Source: Spongospora subterranea f. sp. subterranea
Taxonomy: Eukaryota > Endomyxa: Phytomyxea > Phytomyxea > Plasmodiophorida
DNA: 64,000 nucleotides
Reading direction: 5' to 3'
Assembly (NCBI GenBank): GCA_049724395.1
Contig: JAUGWO010000067.1
Coordinates: 1-64,000, forward strand
In this document: positions 1 to 10,309 of the stretch, piece after piece
Position numbering within the stretch: the first letter of the stretch is position 1
Layout: each line of letters begins with the position of its first letter
Translations under genes and position numbers: made by a program
Notes under the pieces: model-generated
Databases searched by the model: none
The model's input: the letters and a program-made list of their open reading frames with translations, nothing else
Told to the model about the DNA's origin: nothing

Positions 1-473
1 AAATTCGAAAGCCGTGGTCTCTCTTATTATTGTGGATTTCACTAAAAATGGACAGTCTGAGGAGTATATAAAACCCGGTCCGCAGTTTCCTTAAACATGG
101 CTCACCACGGATTTTTTAATCAAGAACTACCATTAGAGCTGGTGGTTGGCCCGTTCCAGAATCGAGACATCTTTGGAGACGAATTTTAATCTTGTTTCAT
201 TAAAACACTCGTGGGAAATGTGTTATTTATTACATCACGAATGATAATAGCGCACAACACGTCATAACCAAGTCATAACATGCATTGATTACTATTCAAT
301 ATCTGCAGCAGCAATGTTGTCGTCTAAATCTCCTTTGAAAACGGTATCTTTGCGGTTGTAGTTTTGGGATGGCCTCGGTCATTTGACAATGAATGACGTG
401 GGAAGCATGAGTCAATTACAGTTGACGTTATCTGTTTATTCTACTCTGCATGTCATAAGTCATTCATCGCCAA
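1..473. other. Left edge, no supported gene
   Basis: No recognisable gene. Frame 2 is open from the window edge to a stop at about 94 and could be the tail of a gene lying mostly outside. A TATA-like tatataaaa at about 65-73 is followed by a 30-codon ORF at 97-189 (starts MAHHGFF), which I cannot assign. The remainder, to the first ATG of the next ORF at 474, shows no coding pattern. Confidence 0.3.
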
Positions 474-528
474 ATGGACGAGACCGTCCCCGACAATTTG
501 ACCGCATCCTTGACCGTTTTCAAGGGAG

Positions 529-1335
529 ATGATACTGTCAGCAGACGGCACCATCATGCTGCTGCAGAAACTGATAGTATTCAATGGACTCTGTCACTTG
601 GATTTTGCGTTCTGCACGCCATCATTGTTCGCCACTTACGAACACACTCTTCCTAGGTCGAGTGTTCCTGATGAAATCAAACTGAAAATCAAACCTGCTG
701 TCCAAGCACCCCAAAGCAGGTTCATCGACCTTTCTGAAGACAATTTCGACGTGACTGTTCGACGCGTATATGCACAATCAGTGATTCGTCAGCGATTGTC
801 GCCCGAAAACGTCCTGATTCCACTGGTCGTTTTTATTTCCGAACAGGCGTCTGTAAGAAATTCGGGATCAACAAACCCTTCTGGTTTGCGAAGGGCGACC
901 ATAGGCAGGGTCCGTCTGGCAACAGAAGAAATCGTTGCTGCCATCCAGGCAAACCCTCCCAGTCTTCCTGATCGAGCCGTAATTGGCGAGATAGCGACGA
1001 ATATTTGGTCGAGGACCAGGGCGCGAGCTGTCAATCCTGAACCAGTCGAGCAATTGCCGGCCAGCAACACATTCCGGCAGGCGATGCGATTGGACTACCT
1101 CAGAAGTTCACTTGAAAATCAGGATGCGGACGAATTCGCCCAAATCGTGTTGGGGGTCAATAGGACTGAACTTGTCACTGTGGAGGTGAATATCGCAAGC
1201 CTTCGATCCGCCCTGGGTTTGCCACCATATCCGTTGTTCGGAAACGATATATTTCATTCCGACGAACCCGTTCCGGCAGTTGTTGGACAAGACCTTAACG
1301 ACGTCGATCATGTCCTATCGGACGACGAAAATTAA
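529..1335 (+). CDS. ORF of unknown function convergent with the Tc1-like transposase
   Basis: An open frame of 268 codons. I do not recognise the family. From about residue 45 it reads like a globular soluble protein with regular charged and hydrophobic alternation and an acidic tail ending in SDDEN. No DNA-binding, zinc-finger or catalytic motif is visible. The first about 40 residues overlap another open frame starting at 474, so the true start may be the 474 ATG joined by a small intron, or an internal Met. Its stop shares the bases ttaa with the stop of the transposase on the other strand, so the two ORFs are exactly tail to tail. That suggests an accessory protein of the same mobile element, or a captured gene. 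This is inference. Confidence 0.5.
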   Translation: MILSADGTIMLLQKLIVFNGLCHLDFAFCTPSLFATYEHTLPRSSVPDEIKLKIKPAVQAPQSRFIDLSEDNFDVTVRRVYAQSVIRQRLSPENVLIPLVVFISEQASVRNSGSTNPSGLRRATIGRVRLATEEIVAAIQANPPSLPDRAVIGEIATNIWSRTRARAVNPEPVEQLPASNTFRQAMRLDYLRSSLENQDADEFAQIVLGVNRTELVTVEVNIASLRSALGLPPYPLFGNDIFHSDEPVPAVVGQDLNDVDHVLSDDEN

Positions 1336-2390
1336 AGATAGACCCCAAACATTGATTTATTTAGCTCAGTGTGACCGTACCCACAGGAATTGTAAAATTT
1401 ATGACCAATATGTCTTAGATTCTTCGTACACATTGGCATAGCCACTTTTAGAACAGCCTCAGGGCAAACCCTGAACGTCAGATCAGCATGTTTCTTGAGC
1501 CACTGCTTTAAAAGTGCAAAACCTTGCTCAATAGGGTTCAACTGTGGCGAATAAGGAGGCAGGAACATGAGTTTCGCTCCTGATCTGTGTATGACCTGTT
1601 CCAATTCCCGATACATATGGATCTGTGCATTATCTAAGATAACAATGCTCCTTGGAAGTGGCCACGGATTCAACTTCGGAGCGACGATTTCCAGGAAAGC
1701 ATCATGGAACTTCTGGCGAGTGAACGTCCCTTCGGTGCATTTCCAAGAGAAAAATCCCTTTGTATCGAACGCGGCGAAAACAGAGACTCTGTTCCCTCGT
1801 TGAAACGGTTGGCGTACCAGAGCTGGCGTGTTGATCCTAGACCATCCATGACGACGCAAACAGTCGCGACCGTCTTTGCTCGTTTCGTCCAGGAAAACTA
1901 GTTGCTCAGGATATGAATAGATTCGCGAAAGCTTTTGATAAAATTCTCTGAGCTGTTCAGGAACGCTCTCGCGAGCGCGCTTTTCCAGGATTTTTCTGGA
2001 CACTTTAAGATCATGACGAAGGGCCCGGCAAATTGTCGCAGACGATATATTCGTCAGTTCGGGAAATCTGAGAGCCAGCTCCTCTTGGAGTTCTTCAATA
2101 TAGAAACAGGGATTGTTGACGATGAAGGTGTGCACATAGTCGTAAACCTCGGTGGGCCATCTGGCAGACCTTTGTCGAACAGCGTCATTAACGACATTAC
2201 CAGTCCTTTCAAACAGGGCAATCCAACCTTTGATGCTAGTTTTCCCAACACCAAGAAGAACGGAGACGTTCTCTATTGATGTAGAATAAACGTAATGCAG
2301 AACAATGCATCGCCAACGTAGATCTCGACTCCACATCCGTAATACCAATCTGATCAACCGCCCCGCAGTATTTCTACCGGGTAGGACCAA
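1332..2390 (-). CDS. Tc1/mariner (IS630-Tc1 superfamily) DD34E transposase, apparently intact
   Basis: A 352-residue uninterrupted reading frame, the usual length for Tc1-like transposases. It would bind the element's terminal repeats and cut and paste the DNA in the nucleus. Residues about 25-135 look like paired helix-turn-helix domains. The DDE_3 catalytic core follows: D168 in VFLDETSKDG, D253 in VILDNAQIH, and E288 in PYSPQLNPIE. There are 34 residues between the second D and the E, the DD34E signature of Tc1. The start may be a few codons downstream, because the first Met is arbitrary. No stop or frameshift is visible, which suggests a young copy. Terminal inverted repeats and the TA target duplication were not located by eye. 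Confidence 0.88.
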   Translation of the reverse strand: MVLPGRNTAGRLIRLVLRMWSRDLRWRCIVLHYVYSTSIENVSVLLGVGKTSIKGWIALFERTGNVVNDAVRQRSARWPTEVYDYVHTFIVNNPCFYIEELQEELALRFPELTNISSATICRALRHDLKVSRKILEKRARESVPEQLREFYQKLSRIYSYPEQLVFLDETSKDGRDCLRRHGWSRINTPALVRQPFQRGNRVSVFAAFDTKGFFSWKCTEGTFTRQKFHDAFLEIVAPKLNPWPLPRSIVILDNAQIHMYRELEQVIHRSGAKLMFLPPYSPQLNPIEQGFALLKQWLKKHADLTFRVCPEAVLKVAMPMCTKNLRHIGHKFYNSCGYGHTELNKSMFGVYL

Positions 2391-3755
2391 AGGATTAGTG
2401 CAGGTTTTGGGCTAGTTGAACTAGTCCAATCAGAGGGGAAATAGTAAAACATTGCAGGCCTGCACGTAATAGGCCGCTCTTTATTCAGAGAAGCAATGTT
2501 TTAACCAATTTTGGCAGTCAAACTGTCAAACTAAAAACCACCTCCGGTCAAACTAAAACCTTGCTCGGAATTTGGTGACCCCCCTCGGACTTTTTTAAAA
2601 CCACGCTCATTTAGCACTGGGAGCCCAAAATATATGAAACCCACAATATGTGTTCTATGTTAAGATTTAATACAATGAGAAGAATGCATTTCTGACAGCC
2701 GCTTGATAGCATGTGCCCCGCTTGAACAATTTCAAGAAAAAAATGAAGAAGTTGTGATAGTTTTCCCTTTGTAATTAGAAAACGTAATGGGAAAGACGAC
2801 AGCTTTCGAAGCTGCCTTCCACATAGCAGCAGCATTGAGATGTGGCCGGCCTGTTGTGTGAATTAACGGTGTTCGTCGCTGCATTATGTGAGAAACTGAA
2901 TCAGCTCTGTAGAAAGACACACTATGACTTTGAAATTTCAAATTTTGGGCCAGTTTTTAAACAATTTTGCAGGTTTTGGCCAGCTAGTGCGGCCAGTGAA
3001 TTCTGTCACACCCTAGTTAGAATGTGAATTAACTGGCCGCAATCGCTGGCCTGTTTTGATCAATCAGGCCAGTGAATGCGGCCGGTTAATTCACACCCTA
3101 CCAGCGGCCTACAGAAAACACTGGCCACACTGCGGCCAGTTAGTGCGGCCAGTGAATTATAGCCGCCCGTAAAATACTCCATAACCGCAGAACAGCGTCA
3201 TGTTGTGCCGCACTTTTTTTCTCAACATATTCGCTGATTTGTGTTGTCAGAGCAGATGGGATCAGGTGGCGCAACAACACGTTCGGGAGAGGGAGAGGTT
3301 GATATTGGCAATATTGAGGAACAAGTAATGCTTAAGTAGTAGAACCTGTACAGGCTTGAACCACCAGGATTTCTGCTGTTGATACAAGAGGCAAACGCCA
3401 TTCCGGTACTATCAGAATCAACAGGGAAGGGTCGCCTCAGGATGGGATCAGGCGGCACACACAACGCCTGCTCTTGGAAGTTCGCCTGAACCGCTTTTCC
3501 GTTCAGTGGTGTCACACCAGACTGTGGCAATCTAAGCAGTCGTTTCCATACAATTGTCATTAACCTCATTTACAGTATCAAACCTTTATCAAAGCCAAAT
3601 CATATTCAATTTCTAGCCAATCATATTTCTATATAACATCGTTTGCACTTTTGCAACATGAATTAAATTTGTTATTCCCACATTTTTCATTTCGACATTC
3701 TTAATTTCCATTTTATTGATTCTTGATTTATACCTATCACATTCACCTTTGATTT
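2391..3755. other. Non-coding repeat-rich stretch
   Basis: No convincing gene. The stretch is AT-rich with scattered copies of a motif around gcggccagtgaatt in both orientations (about 2985-3165), part of which forms the palindrome listed separately. The ORFs here are short and show no recognisable protein. Confidence 0.4.
3012..3108. repeat. Imperfect palindrome, arms about 45 nt
   Basis: The sequence left of about 3060 (containing gtgaattaactggccgcaat) is matched on the right by its reverse complement (containing gcggccggttaattcacac), with a few mismatches and almost no loop; the centre is gatc. Further copies of the gcggccagtgaatt core lie just outside at about 2989 and 3148. It could be a miniature inverted-repeat element or the remains of transposon termini. 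Confidence 0.7.
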
Positions 3756-4507
3756 AGGAATGTGGATTTTGCCAATGATATTTATTGGTAAATTTCTAAC
3801 CTGTCCAGTGGGGGTTGTTGGCTTTGGAGCCGATCTTTTACGTGCTGACTTTGCAGTACGTGGCTCATGGGCCGTGTTTTTGGATTTAGCGTGCTTCTCT
3901 TTGAGAGCTTCCGCTTCCAGAACTGCAGTGACTGTGGCTTGTTGTTTAACCCACTTGGCCATGCCTTCAGACGTCAATGTGCTGATTGCCATTGATATTG
4001 TCTCGTTGTCGAATGCCTCCAGCAAATGTTTCTCTTCACTTTGTTCAAGAAGCAAAAAATTAATGGCGGCGTGGCTCAACTGGTCTTCTAACGAAGACTT
4101 TTGAGCTTTGAGGGCTTCGATGACCTCTGGTTTGATGAGCCTGTTTACGCTCTTCAGGAGCCTTCGTTAGAAGACCAGTTGAGTTACGCCGCCATTAAAT
4201 TTTTGCTTCTTAAACAACGTGAAGAGAAACATTTGCTGGAGGCATTCGACAACGAGACAATATCAATGGCAATCAGCACATTGACGTCTGAAGGCATGGC
4301 CAAGTGGGTTAAACAACAAGCCACAGTCACTGCAGTTCTGGAAGCGGAAGCTCTCAAAGAGAAGCACGCTAAATCCAAAAACACGGCCCATGAGCCAAGT
4401 ACTGCAACGTCAGCACGTAAAAGATCGGCTCCAAAGCCAACAACCCCCACTGGTCAGGTTAGAAAACCACCCATCAATATCATTGGCAAAATCCACATTC
4501 CTGAATC
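3756..4507. repeat. Head-to-head inverted duplication, arms about 345 nt
   Basis: The left arm (about 3756-4097) is the reverse complement of the right arm (about 4162-4507), separated by about 65 nt. Both arms encode the same segment of a coiled, lysine-rich protein (containing LEAFDNETISMAIS and APKPTTPTGQVR), read outward on opposite strands. The arms differ at scattered sites, so they are not an assembly mirror of one read. The right arm runs directly into the Penelope-like element. Inverted and tandem partial copies are a known habit of Penelope-like elements. Confidence 0.8.
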
Positions 4508-6350
4508 AATATATAAGTTTTTAGGGCTCGGCGCCAGTTTCTGCTGTGAACAGACGCAGAGGCAAAGCCAAATCGTTCGTGACCCGAAATGCGAAGAAAT
4601 GAGCCGTAGTGATAATCACCCTGCCTTCACATTGGAGCAAGAGGAAAAAATTACGATCCAATAAAATCACACAAGAGATGTTTCAGGAAATCCAGAAATT
4701 ATTCTCATTTCTAGTAGAAACCGCTAATTGCGACCCAAACCAACTGTGGGGATCTTTCTGGGAAGCTGATATTAAACAAGCGGAACTCTGTGTATCCCTG
4801 TTCAAAATGTCAACAGCAACTCAAACACAAATCCGCAAAAGAAACTGATTGACTTTCTTAACACTAGAGATCTTATCATCAAGCTAGCGGATAAAAATGC
4901 TGGACTCACCATCATGAAAAAATCCTGGTACGAGAACAAAATGGAAGAGCATTTGCCCAGCGTAGGCACATATCAAAGGATTGAACAATGTCCCAAATAC
5001 GATATCCTACGCGGATTGGCCCAATTTTGCGCAAAGTACAAAAAAGCAAAGTGAGATTCTGGTACAAGGAGAAGGACACTAAAATAGTGCCCCCTCTAAT
5101 TTATTTGATGCCTAAAATTCACAAAACACCAATCGGAATTCGTCCTATAATTCCAAGTCACAGCTGGTGCACAACCTGTGCTGCAAAATATCTGCACCGC
5201 AAGCTATATCCGATCCTGAAAAATCATAAATGGGTCATAACGGTATAGACTGGAACTCATTCAAGAGCTCGAACAAAAAAAGTTCGACTCGTCGATAGTG
5301 AAACTGGCTACCATTGATGTATTTAACCGCACTATATACGTTGATTGATCTAGAAAGAGGACTCAATATCGTCGCAATTATTCTAAATAATTGTGTCGAA
5401 GAATTCCAAATTCCATTCTATGGGTGTTAACTAACAACTATTTCCAATTCAAAGGAAACTGGTACCAGCAAAGCAAAGGAGCGGCAATGGGAGGTAACGA
5501 CCTCTGATAGTTTCGCTGATCTTGTCTTGGTAGCTTTAAAGAAACACATTCTTCCTAAAGTACCGAAAGAACCTAAAGCTTTCCTATACAGACGATATCG
5601 CGATGTTATTCTTATCGCGGTGGACTCTCTGAAAAGTGCAAACGCCATCACAGACCACCTGAATGAAGCCAACATGTTGACCCTCAACATGGAACAGTTT
5701 GGTGATAAAGTAAACTTTTTGGATATAACCATATCCTTTGGCGAAAAGTTCAGCATCAAACGACAATGGATTTCAAACCATTCAGGAAACCAACTGCGAA
5801 TAACACATTCACACACTACGCGACGTATAAACCAGAGACCACTAAAACTAGCTGGATCACTGTAGAACAAATACGTATGCTGAGGGCTTGCCAAACTGAA
5901 AAAAAAAATCAGTCAGCTATGCTCGAATATCAGAAAAATCTTCTAAAATCTGGCTACCCTAAACAAGTAATCAGGTCACAATGCAGATACAAATTTGCCG
6001 ATCGCAACTGGCTGATCGAAAAGACAGAAAAAAAGACCAGGTCTGGTTTTAAACTTGATAATTCAAGAATGGCCCACGAAAAATGGATTTTTATTCAAAA
6101 TAACTTTAAACCGTCATTGAAATTCCACAATGTTCAAATAACAGCCAAAAAAGGCAGCACCACAATGGATGCTTTGAATGTAGCAGCAAAAAGTATGATA
6201 AAAGCATCGTCGGAGGAATCCGACTCAGCGGCCAGACAGCAACTGGATCTTGCAAATAGATCATGGGTGCTGATCGTGTTCGAGCCAGCTGAACAAACGA
6301 CATGGACGAACGTTGGATCTCAGAAATGATCCATCAAGCGAATGTTCTTG
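4101..6350 (+). mobile_element. Penelope-like retroelement, broken copy
   Basis: A degraded retroelement. Recognisable parts in order are the coiled N-terminal region, the KFLGLGASF-type motif that precedes the reverse transcriptase in Penelope-like proteins, a KLADKNAGLTIM block, a YLMPKIHK block, the region around the GxAMG motif, an altered YxDD-type palm and an NFLDI block with its trailing region. The family is judged from these conserved blocks. No GIY-YIG endonuclease was recognised. The copy is broken by several interruptions and is not expected to be active. LTRs are not expected and none was seen. Confidence 0.72.
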
Positions 6351-6822
6351 GACTTAGGGCGCAATCTGGCTTCCAACGGGAGGCGTGGGATGCCGCCGTC
6401 AAAAGCATCGTGTTTTAGTATTGAATGGCAGTATCAGTTGAGAAGGGATGTTGATACAGTAAATAGAATCAAAAACCTGAGTGGGTTTGGATGGGATGAC
6501 CGTCGGTATCTGGCGACAGCACCTACTCTTGTCTGGGAGGAATACATCGCCGTATGGTGTTGAGGTCGTATCAGCAACCATATTTGATAACCACCGTTCA
6601 GGCACATCCGAGGTGTAGAAAATGGATGACATTGTTCCAGTTACTGCAGCAACTATTTGAAGATGTTATCGCAAAAACGGGGAATTCGCTTATTCTGCAG
6701 GCGCCGGAGCGTTATCGGATCAGGAGGATTCTATTTCCGCCGATGTTTCCGCAGATATTTCGTCAAACAGCAATTCGGGCTCTTCTGCATCGGAGAAGCG
6801 AACCCCGATTCGAGAAGTAATT

Positions 6823-7191
6823 ATGACGTGTTCAGCCCCGACCATAAAAAAGCTTCAGACTCCAAAGTCTACATCCAGCGCGAACACATCCAAAAAACGT
6901 GCTGCTAAGAGCAAACAAAACGGGGCCATGGCTCTGGCGCAAGTAATGACCCAGGCAAATCTCTTGTCCCAGCAAGAGTTGGAGTTTTTCAAAACCAGCA
7001 ATGTATTTCGGAAAGAAAACTCGGACACGGTTGATGCGCTGGCGATTGTTGATGAACTGGAGATGACAGATGAAGAGCGCCTAGATGCTTACGATGTGAT
7101 CGCGGACGAAAAAAAGGCAACTCTGTTTATTCATATGAAACCAGCGATGCATCGGCGCCTGTGGCTGTTTAGACAGTTGAAGTGTATTTAA
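6823..7191 (+). CDS. Possible Myb/SANT-type accessory protein of the PIF/Harbinger element (C-terminal part)
   Basis: An ORF of 122 codons, convergent with the Harbinger transposase and ending 30 nt from it. It is basic and serine/threonine-rich at the N-terminus (residues 1-35), then acidic and helical. The C-terminus has a pattern of a helix with lysine, alanine, Phe/Leu and a closing RLWLFRQL, reminiscent of the tail of DNA-binding partner proteins encoded beside PIF/Harbinger transposases. No Myb repeat is visible inside this ORF; it would have to be in an upstream exon between about 6350 and 6820. The assignment rests mainly on position and is tentative. Confidence 0.4.
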   Translation: MTCSAPTIKKLQTPKSTSSANTSKKRAAKSKQNGAMALAQVMTQANLLSQQELEFFKTSNVFRKENSDTVDALAIVDELEMTDEERLDAYDVIADEKKATLFIHMKPAMHRRLWLFRQLKCI

Positions 7192-7220
7192 ATTAGTCAT
7201 TAATTTTTCTATTGTCGCCG

Positions 7221-8389
7221 TCAGTGTCGTGCTAAATAGCTTTGGTGATCCTTGAACATCGTTTCAGCAATTTTGTCCCGAAACGCTCGCGCCTCAGCAC
7301 TGGCCTGGGAAGAACACGGTGACACGTTTTTAAGTTTAGATCGTTTGTTCGAAGGAATCATGCGGCCGCCGTGCAATCGGATAAAATTATGAACTGTACA
7401 CAGTGCAATTACGATATCGACTTGAAATCGGTACGGGTATTGCATTTGGGGCGACCGAAACAGGAAATCGATTTTTCAAAACTCCAAATATCCTCTCAAT
7501 GTAATTGCGCAAACTTGCGTGCCTGAGGTTAAAAAGCTCTTCCTTAGTCTGTGGCCTACAACAATAATTGAGTCTCGGTTCATAGAAAGTTCTAGACGTT
7601 CTCACTTCTGTGTTCCTTGTCCCCATTCGTGAAGATGATATCTCGTCCCTCTGTAGGGAATTAGCATGTACGGGGTCAACGCAAAACCAGCATCTCCCAG
7701 GTCGAAAACTTTCCTTGATCGACTCGGTAATCATTCATTAGAGCATTTTCAAGCAATTTGCCGTCCCCTGGCCGTGCCCTCCCAGCCAGCCAAGACGCAT
7801 GTGAATTGTAAATCAAAAGTGCAAGCAACCAACACATTCTGCGTTTTCGGCCTCGGAACCGTTGCGCAACATTGGCGGGAACAAATACAGGTAAATGAGT
7901 ACCATCTATGGCCATCCGACAATTGTCAAAATAAGGGCTGAATTTGGGATTTTTTTCGGATATTTTTCACAAGGAATCGCGGCATCTGCTTCCGGAAGCT
8001 TTATGTAAGTTGAAGCCAAAGCCACCAAACCTTTGACGACTGCGTATAAACGCCTAGAATAAAAAATGAAATATTGCTCTGAAGACTTATGGCAAAATTT
8101 ACCTAGTTATCGTCTCTCCCGAATGCTGAAATCTCTCCTGCATTTGCCTATTGGTTGCCCTTTGGCCCGCAAAATACAAGAACAGGACTACCTGCTCTTT
8201 GGAGGAAACATTACGAGTGGGTTGTAGTAGCCCAGATTCAACCAGCTTGTCCACCAATAATCGAAAAACGACTCGATCCATACGAACAACATGTTTTCTT
8301 CTGTGAGGATTGCCGTTCAAAAGTTCTTCAACCCAGCCTGCCCCTTTAAAACTGGAGGCATGGCTGGGCTGCTTGATCATTGGTCTCAA
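7221..8389 (-). CDS. PIF/Harbinger transposase (DDE_Tnp_4)
   Basis: Cut-and-paste DNA transposase. Exon 1 (8389 to about 8106) encodes the N-terminal region, with a helix-turn-helix-like stretch (NRQMQERFQHSGETI). It joins across an intron of about 50 nt to RRLYAVVKG. The catalytic core then reads AIDGTHLPVFVP (first D), a GDAGFALTPYMLIPYRG block (second D, in another frame, so one more splice or frame change lies near 7600-7680) and KEELFNLRHASLRNYIERIFGVLK, which carries the final E. Those three blocks are diagnostic of the family. The tail reads VHNFIRLHGG. The intron has the same size and ends as host introns. The copy may be functional or recently broken; I cannot decide. Confidence 0.85.
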
Positions 8390-8600
8390 AACCGAATTAA
8401 TTGGTTTAGTTTTTAATCATATACGTCATCAGTCTGTTCAAAACAGAGTTGGTCTGGGTGGTTGGCTCCATCATAGCTTGTTGCTGGCTGAACAATACTT
8501 TAATCATGAGTTCTGTCAGTTCTGTCAATCGCCAAAATGCGCTGACGGCAGCGACCGACATTCCTTGTGCAAGTCTGGTCGCGCCATGTGAATGGTCATC
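8380..8600. repeat. Dispersed repeat, copy 1
   Basis: This stretch is clearly related to 9560-9790 (direct copy); both contain gcttgttgctggctga, gttctgtcagttctgt and a shared gaagcgaccga-type end, with many substitutions. Its left end (around the transposase start codon, ggttttgagacc on the minus strand) is also matched in inverted orientation at about 9350-9415. The three copies are probably pieces of one transposon family. Confidence 0.65.
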
Positions 8601-9387
8601 AACGCAGTCTGCATATAATATGGACAAGGGCCCTGCACAAGCGACGACGAAACCTTTCCAATCGCACGTTCTACAGCGACGCCATCTCCACCGTTGCCTC
8701 GCTGTGCGAATGGAATGGCGCCAATCGCCCCGCCCAATCGGGCAGACAATCAGGCCGCGAAACGACGTCCAGGTGGCAGCATACATGCCCAGGTTTGAAT
8801 TATATGCCCGGAAGCCATCTGCGTTGGACTCAAATAACCAACAGGCTGGACGATTTTGTTGCCTAGACAGAAACGTCATGGTATCATGGGCGCCGTAAAT
8901 CCAAGGTCGCTGCAAAAGATGCAGCTAATACGATCGCAAGATTGTATGCATTTCTCTTCGCGGACGATGATAATCACCTTATCTGTGTTGTGAGGAACTG
9001 CCCCAAAACTTACCCACTTCGTAGTTTCACTGTTGTTGAACCTGGTGACCCGGCGGTGTCTCCCTCCTACGTCAATCGACAACACGCTGTGGTTGACATT
9101 GATGGTGGAGGAGTTTTCCCATTCAGATATGTGAAAATTTTAATGTATAATTTGGTCAGGTTAATACGCCAAACGTTTATAACGTGGATCTGTGGGAAAC
9201 AGATCTGGTCATTATCAACAACACAGGGAGCACATGTTTTCCGTTGTCCAAGCGTGGTCATCGCCGTCCTGTAGGCGAGTCATGATTCTGATTCCCCAAT
9301 ACAACCAATAGGATACTTACCACAAGTCCATCATTGATGTCGAAGAGAAATGTGACGTACTATATGATTACAAATTAACCCAATGTA

Positions 9388-9590
9388 TTCGGTTTTGAAA
9401 CAAATATGTATTAATCCGCTCCCAAATGTGCAAGGCAGTTTGCTGAGTGAAATCCTTGCACGGTTCTTGTGCGATGAAATACCAGTCGAGCGGGCTACGA
9501 TGGGCCTATTGTCAAGGAATTCACTCAGCAAACTGCCTGGCAGATTAGGATCGGATTAACTCATATTTGCTTTGAAACCGGACTTAGTTA
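9388..9590. repeat. Fold-back repeat, arms about 75 nt
   Basis: The inner arms are aggcagtttgctgagtgaaa at about 9433 and its reverse complement at about 9514-9539. Outside them cggttttgaaacaaatatg at about 9391 is matched by the reverse complement of catatttgctttgaaaccg at about 9563-9581. The total hairpin is about 200 bp with a 55-nt loop. It sits at the left edge of dispersed repeat copy 2. Confidence 0.75.
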
Positions 9591-9790
9591 GATTAAATAA
9601 TTTTCTACAGAATTTACGTCTTCAGTTTGTTCAGAACCGGGTGGTTTACTCTATAATGGCTTGTTGCTGGCTGACCAATACTTCTTGAGTGCGTTCTGTC
9701 AGTTCTGTTGATCGCCTGATGTCATTGCTGCCTGATGCATTGACGGAAGCGACCGAAATACCTCGCGAGAGGTTCGTGACTTATTTGACA
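9560..9790. repeat. Dispersed repeat, copy 2
   Basis: Direct copy of 8380-8600, about 1.2 kb away and strongly diverged. The segment between the copies (8600-9330) and the following 9790-10309 hold only short ORFs that I cannot assign. Confidence 0.6.
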
Positions 9791-10309
9791 TCGGCCCTTC
9801 TTTTTGGGTCGCTTCCCATCGAGATCACAGCCGTCGACATCGCAACCGTCGCTGTTGCCGTTCACCGGGTTGTGATGCGGCATGGTAATACTACTGATTG
9901 ATTAGGAACACAATCTTCGTCCCTCTCATAAGTTTTGTCTGCCAAGACTTACAATTCAAGCAGTCATGAATCATGACTTGCGGGCCATTCCTTCTGGCAA
10001 CCGAAATGATTCACAAAAGCGTTCCCCAGCATTAAGGAAGGAAGCTGACTGCCCTTTCTCACAGTGTTCAGTAGAAACAGAACAGCAAAAGTATGCTCGG
10101 GTTGAAGAAAATTTCACTCAATTTTCGCCGCAGAAAACAAAAACAATTCAAATACACACTTGTATTACACCTGGACTAGAGCAGTTTTTGCTACACAGAC
10201 CTCGTGCCTCCTCTAGATTTCAGTAGATCTTGTTCATACCCACAAGGTAATTGGTCATTCAGGTCTGCTTCAACGGACAAACGGAAGGTGGATTTCCAAC
10301 AACAATTGA

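Noticed and set aside
9035-9250. Possible extra gene on the minus strand beside the dispersed repeats
   Set aside because: Frames are short, and no domain or splice pattern supports them.
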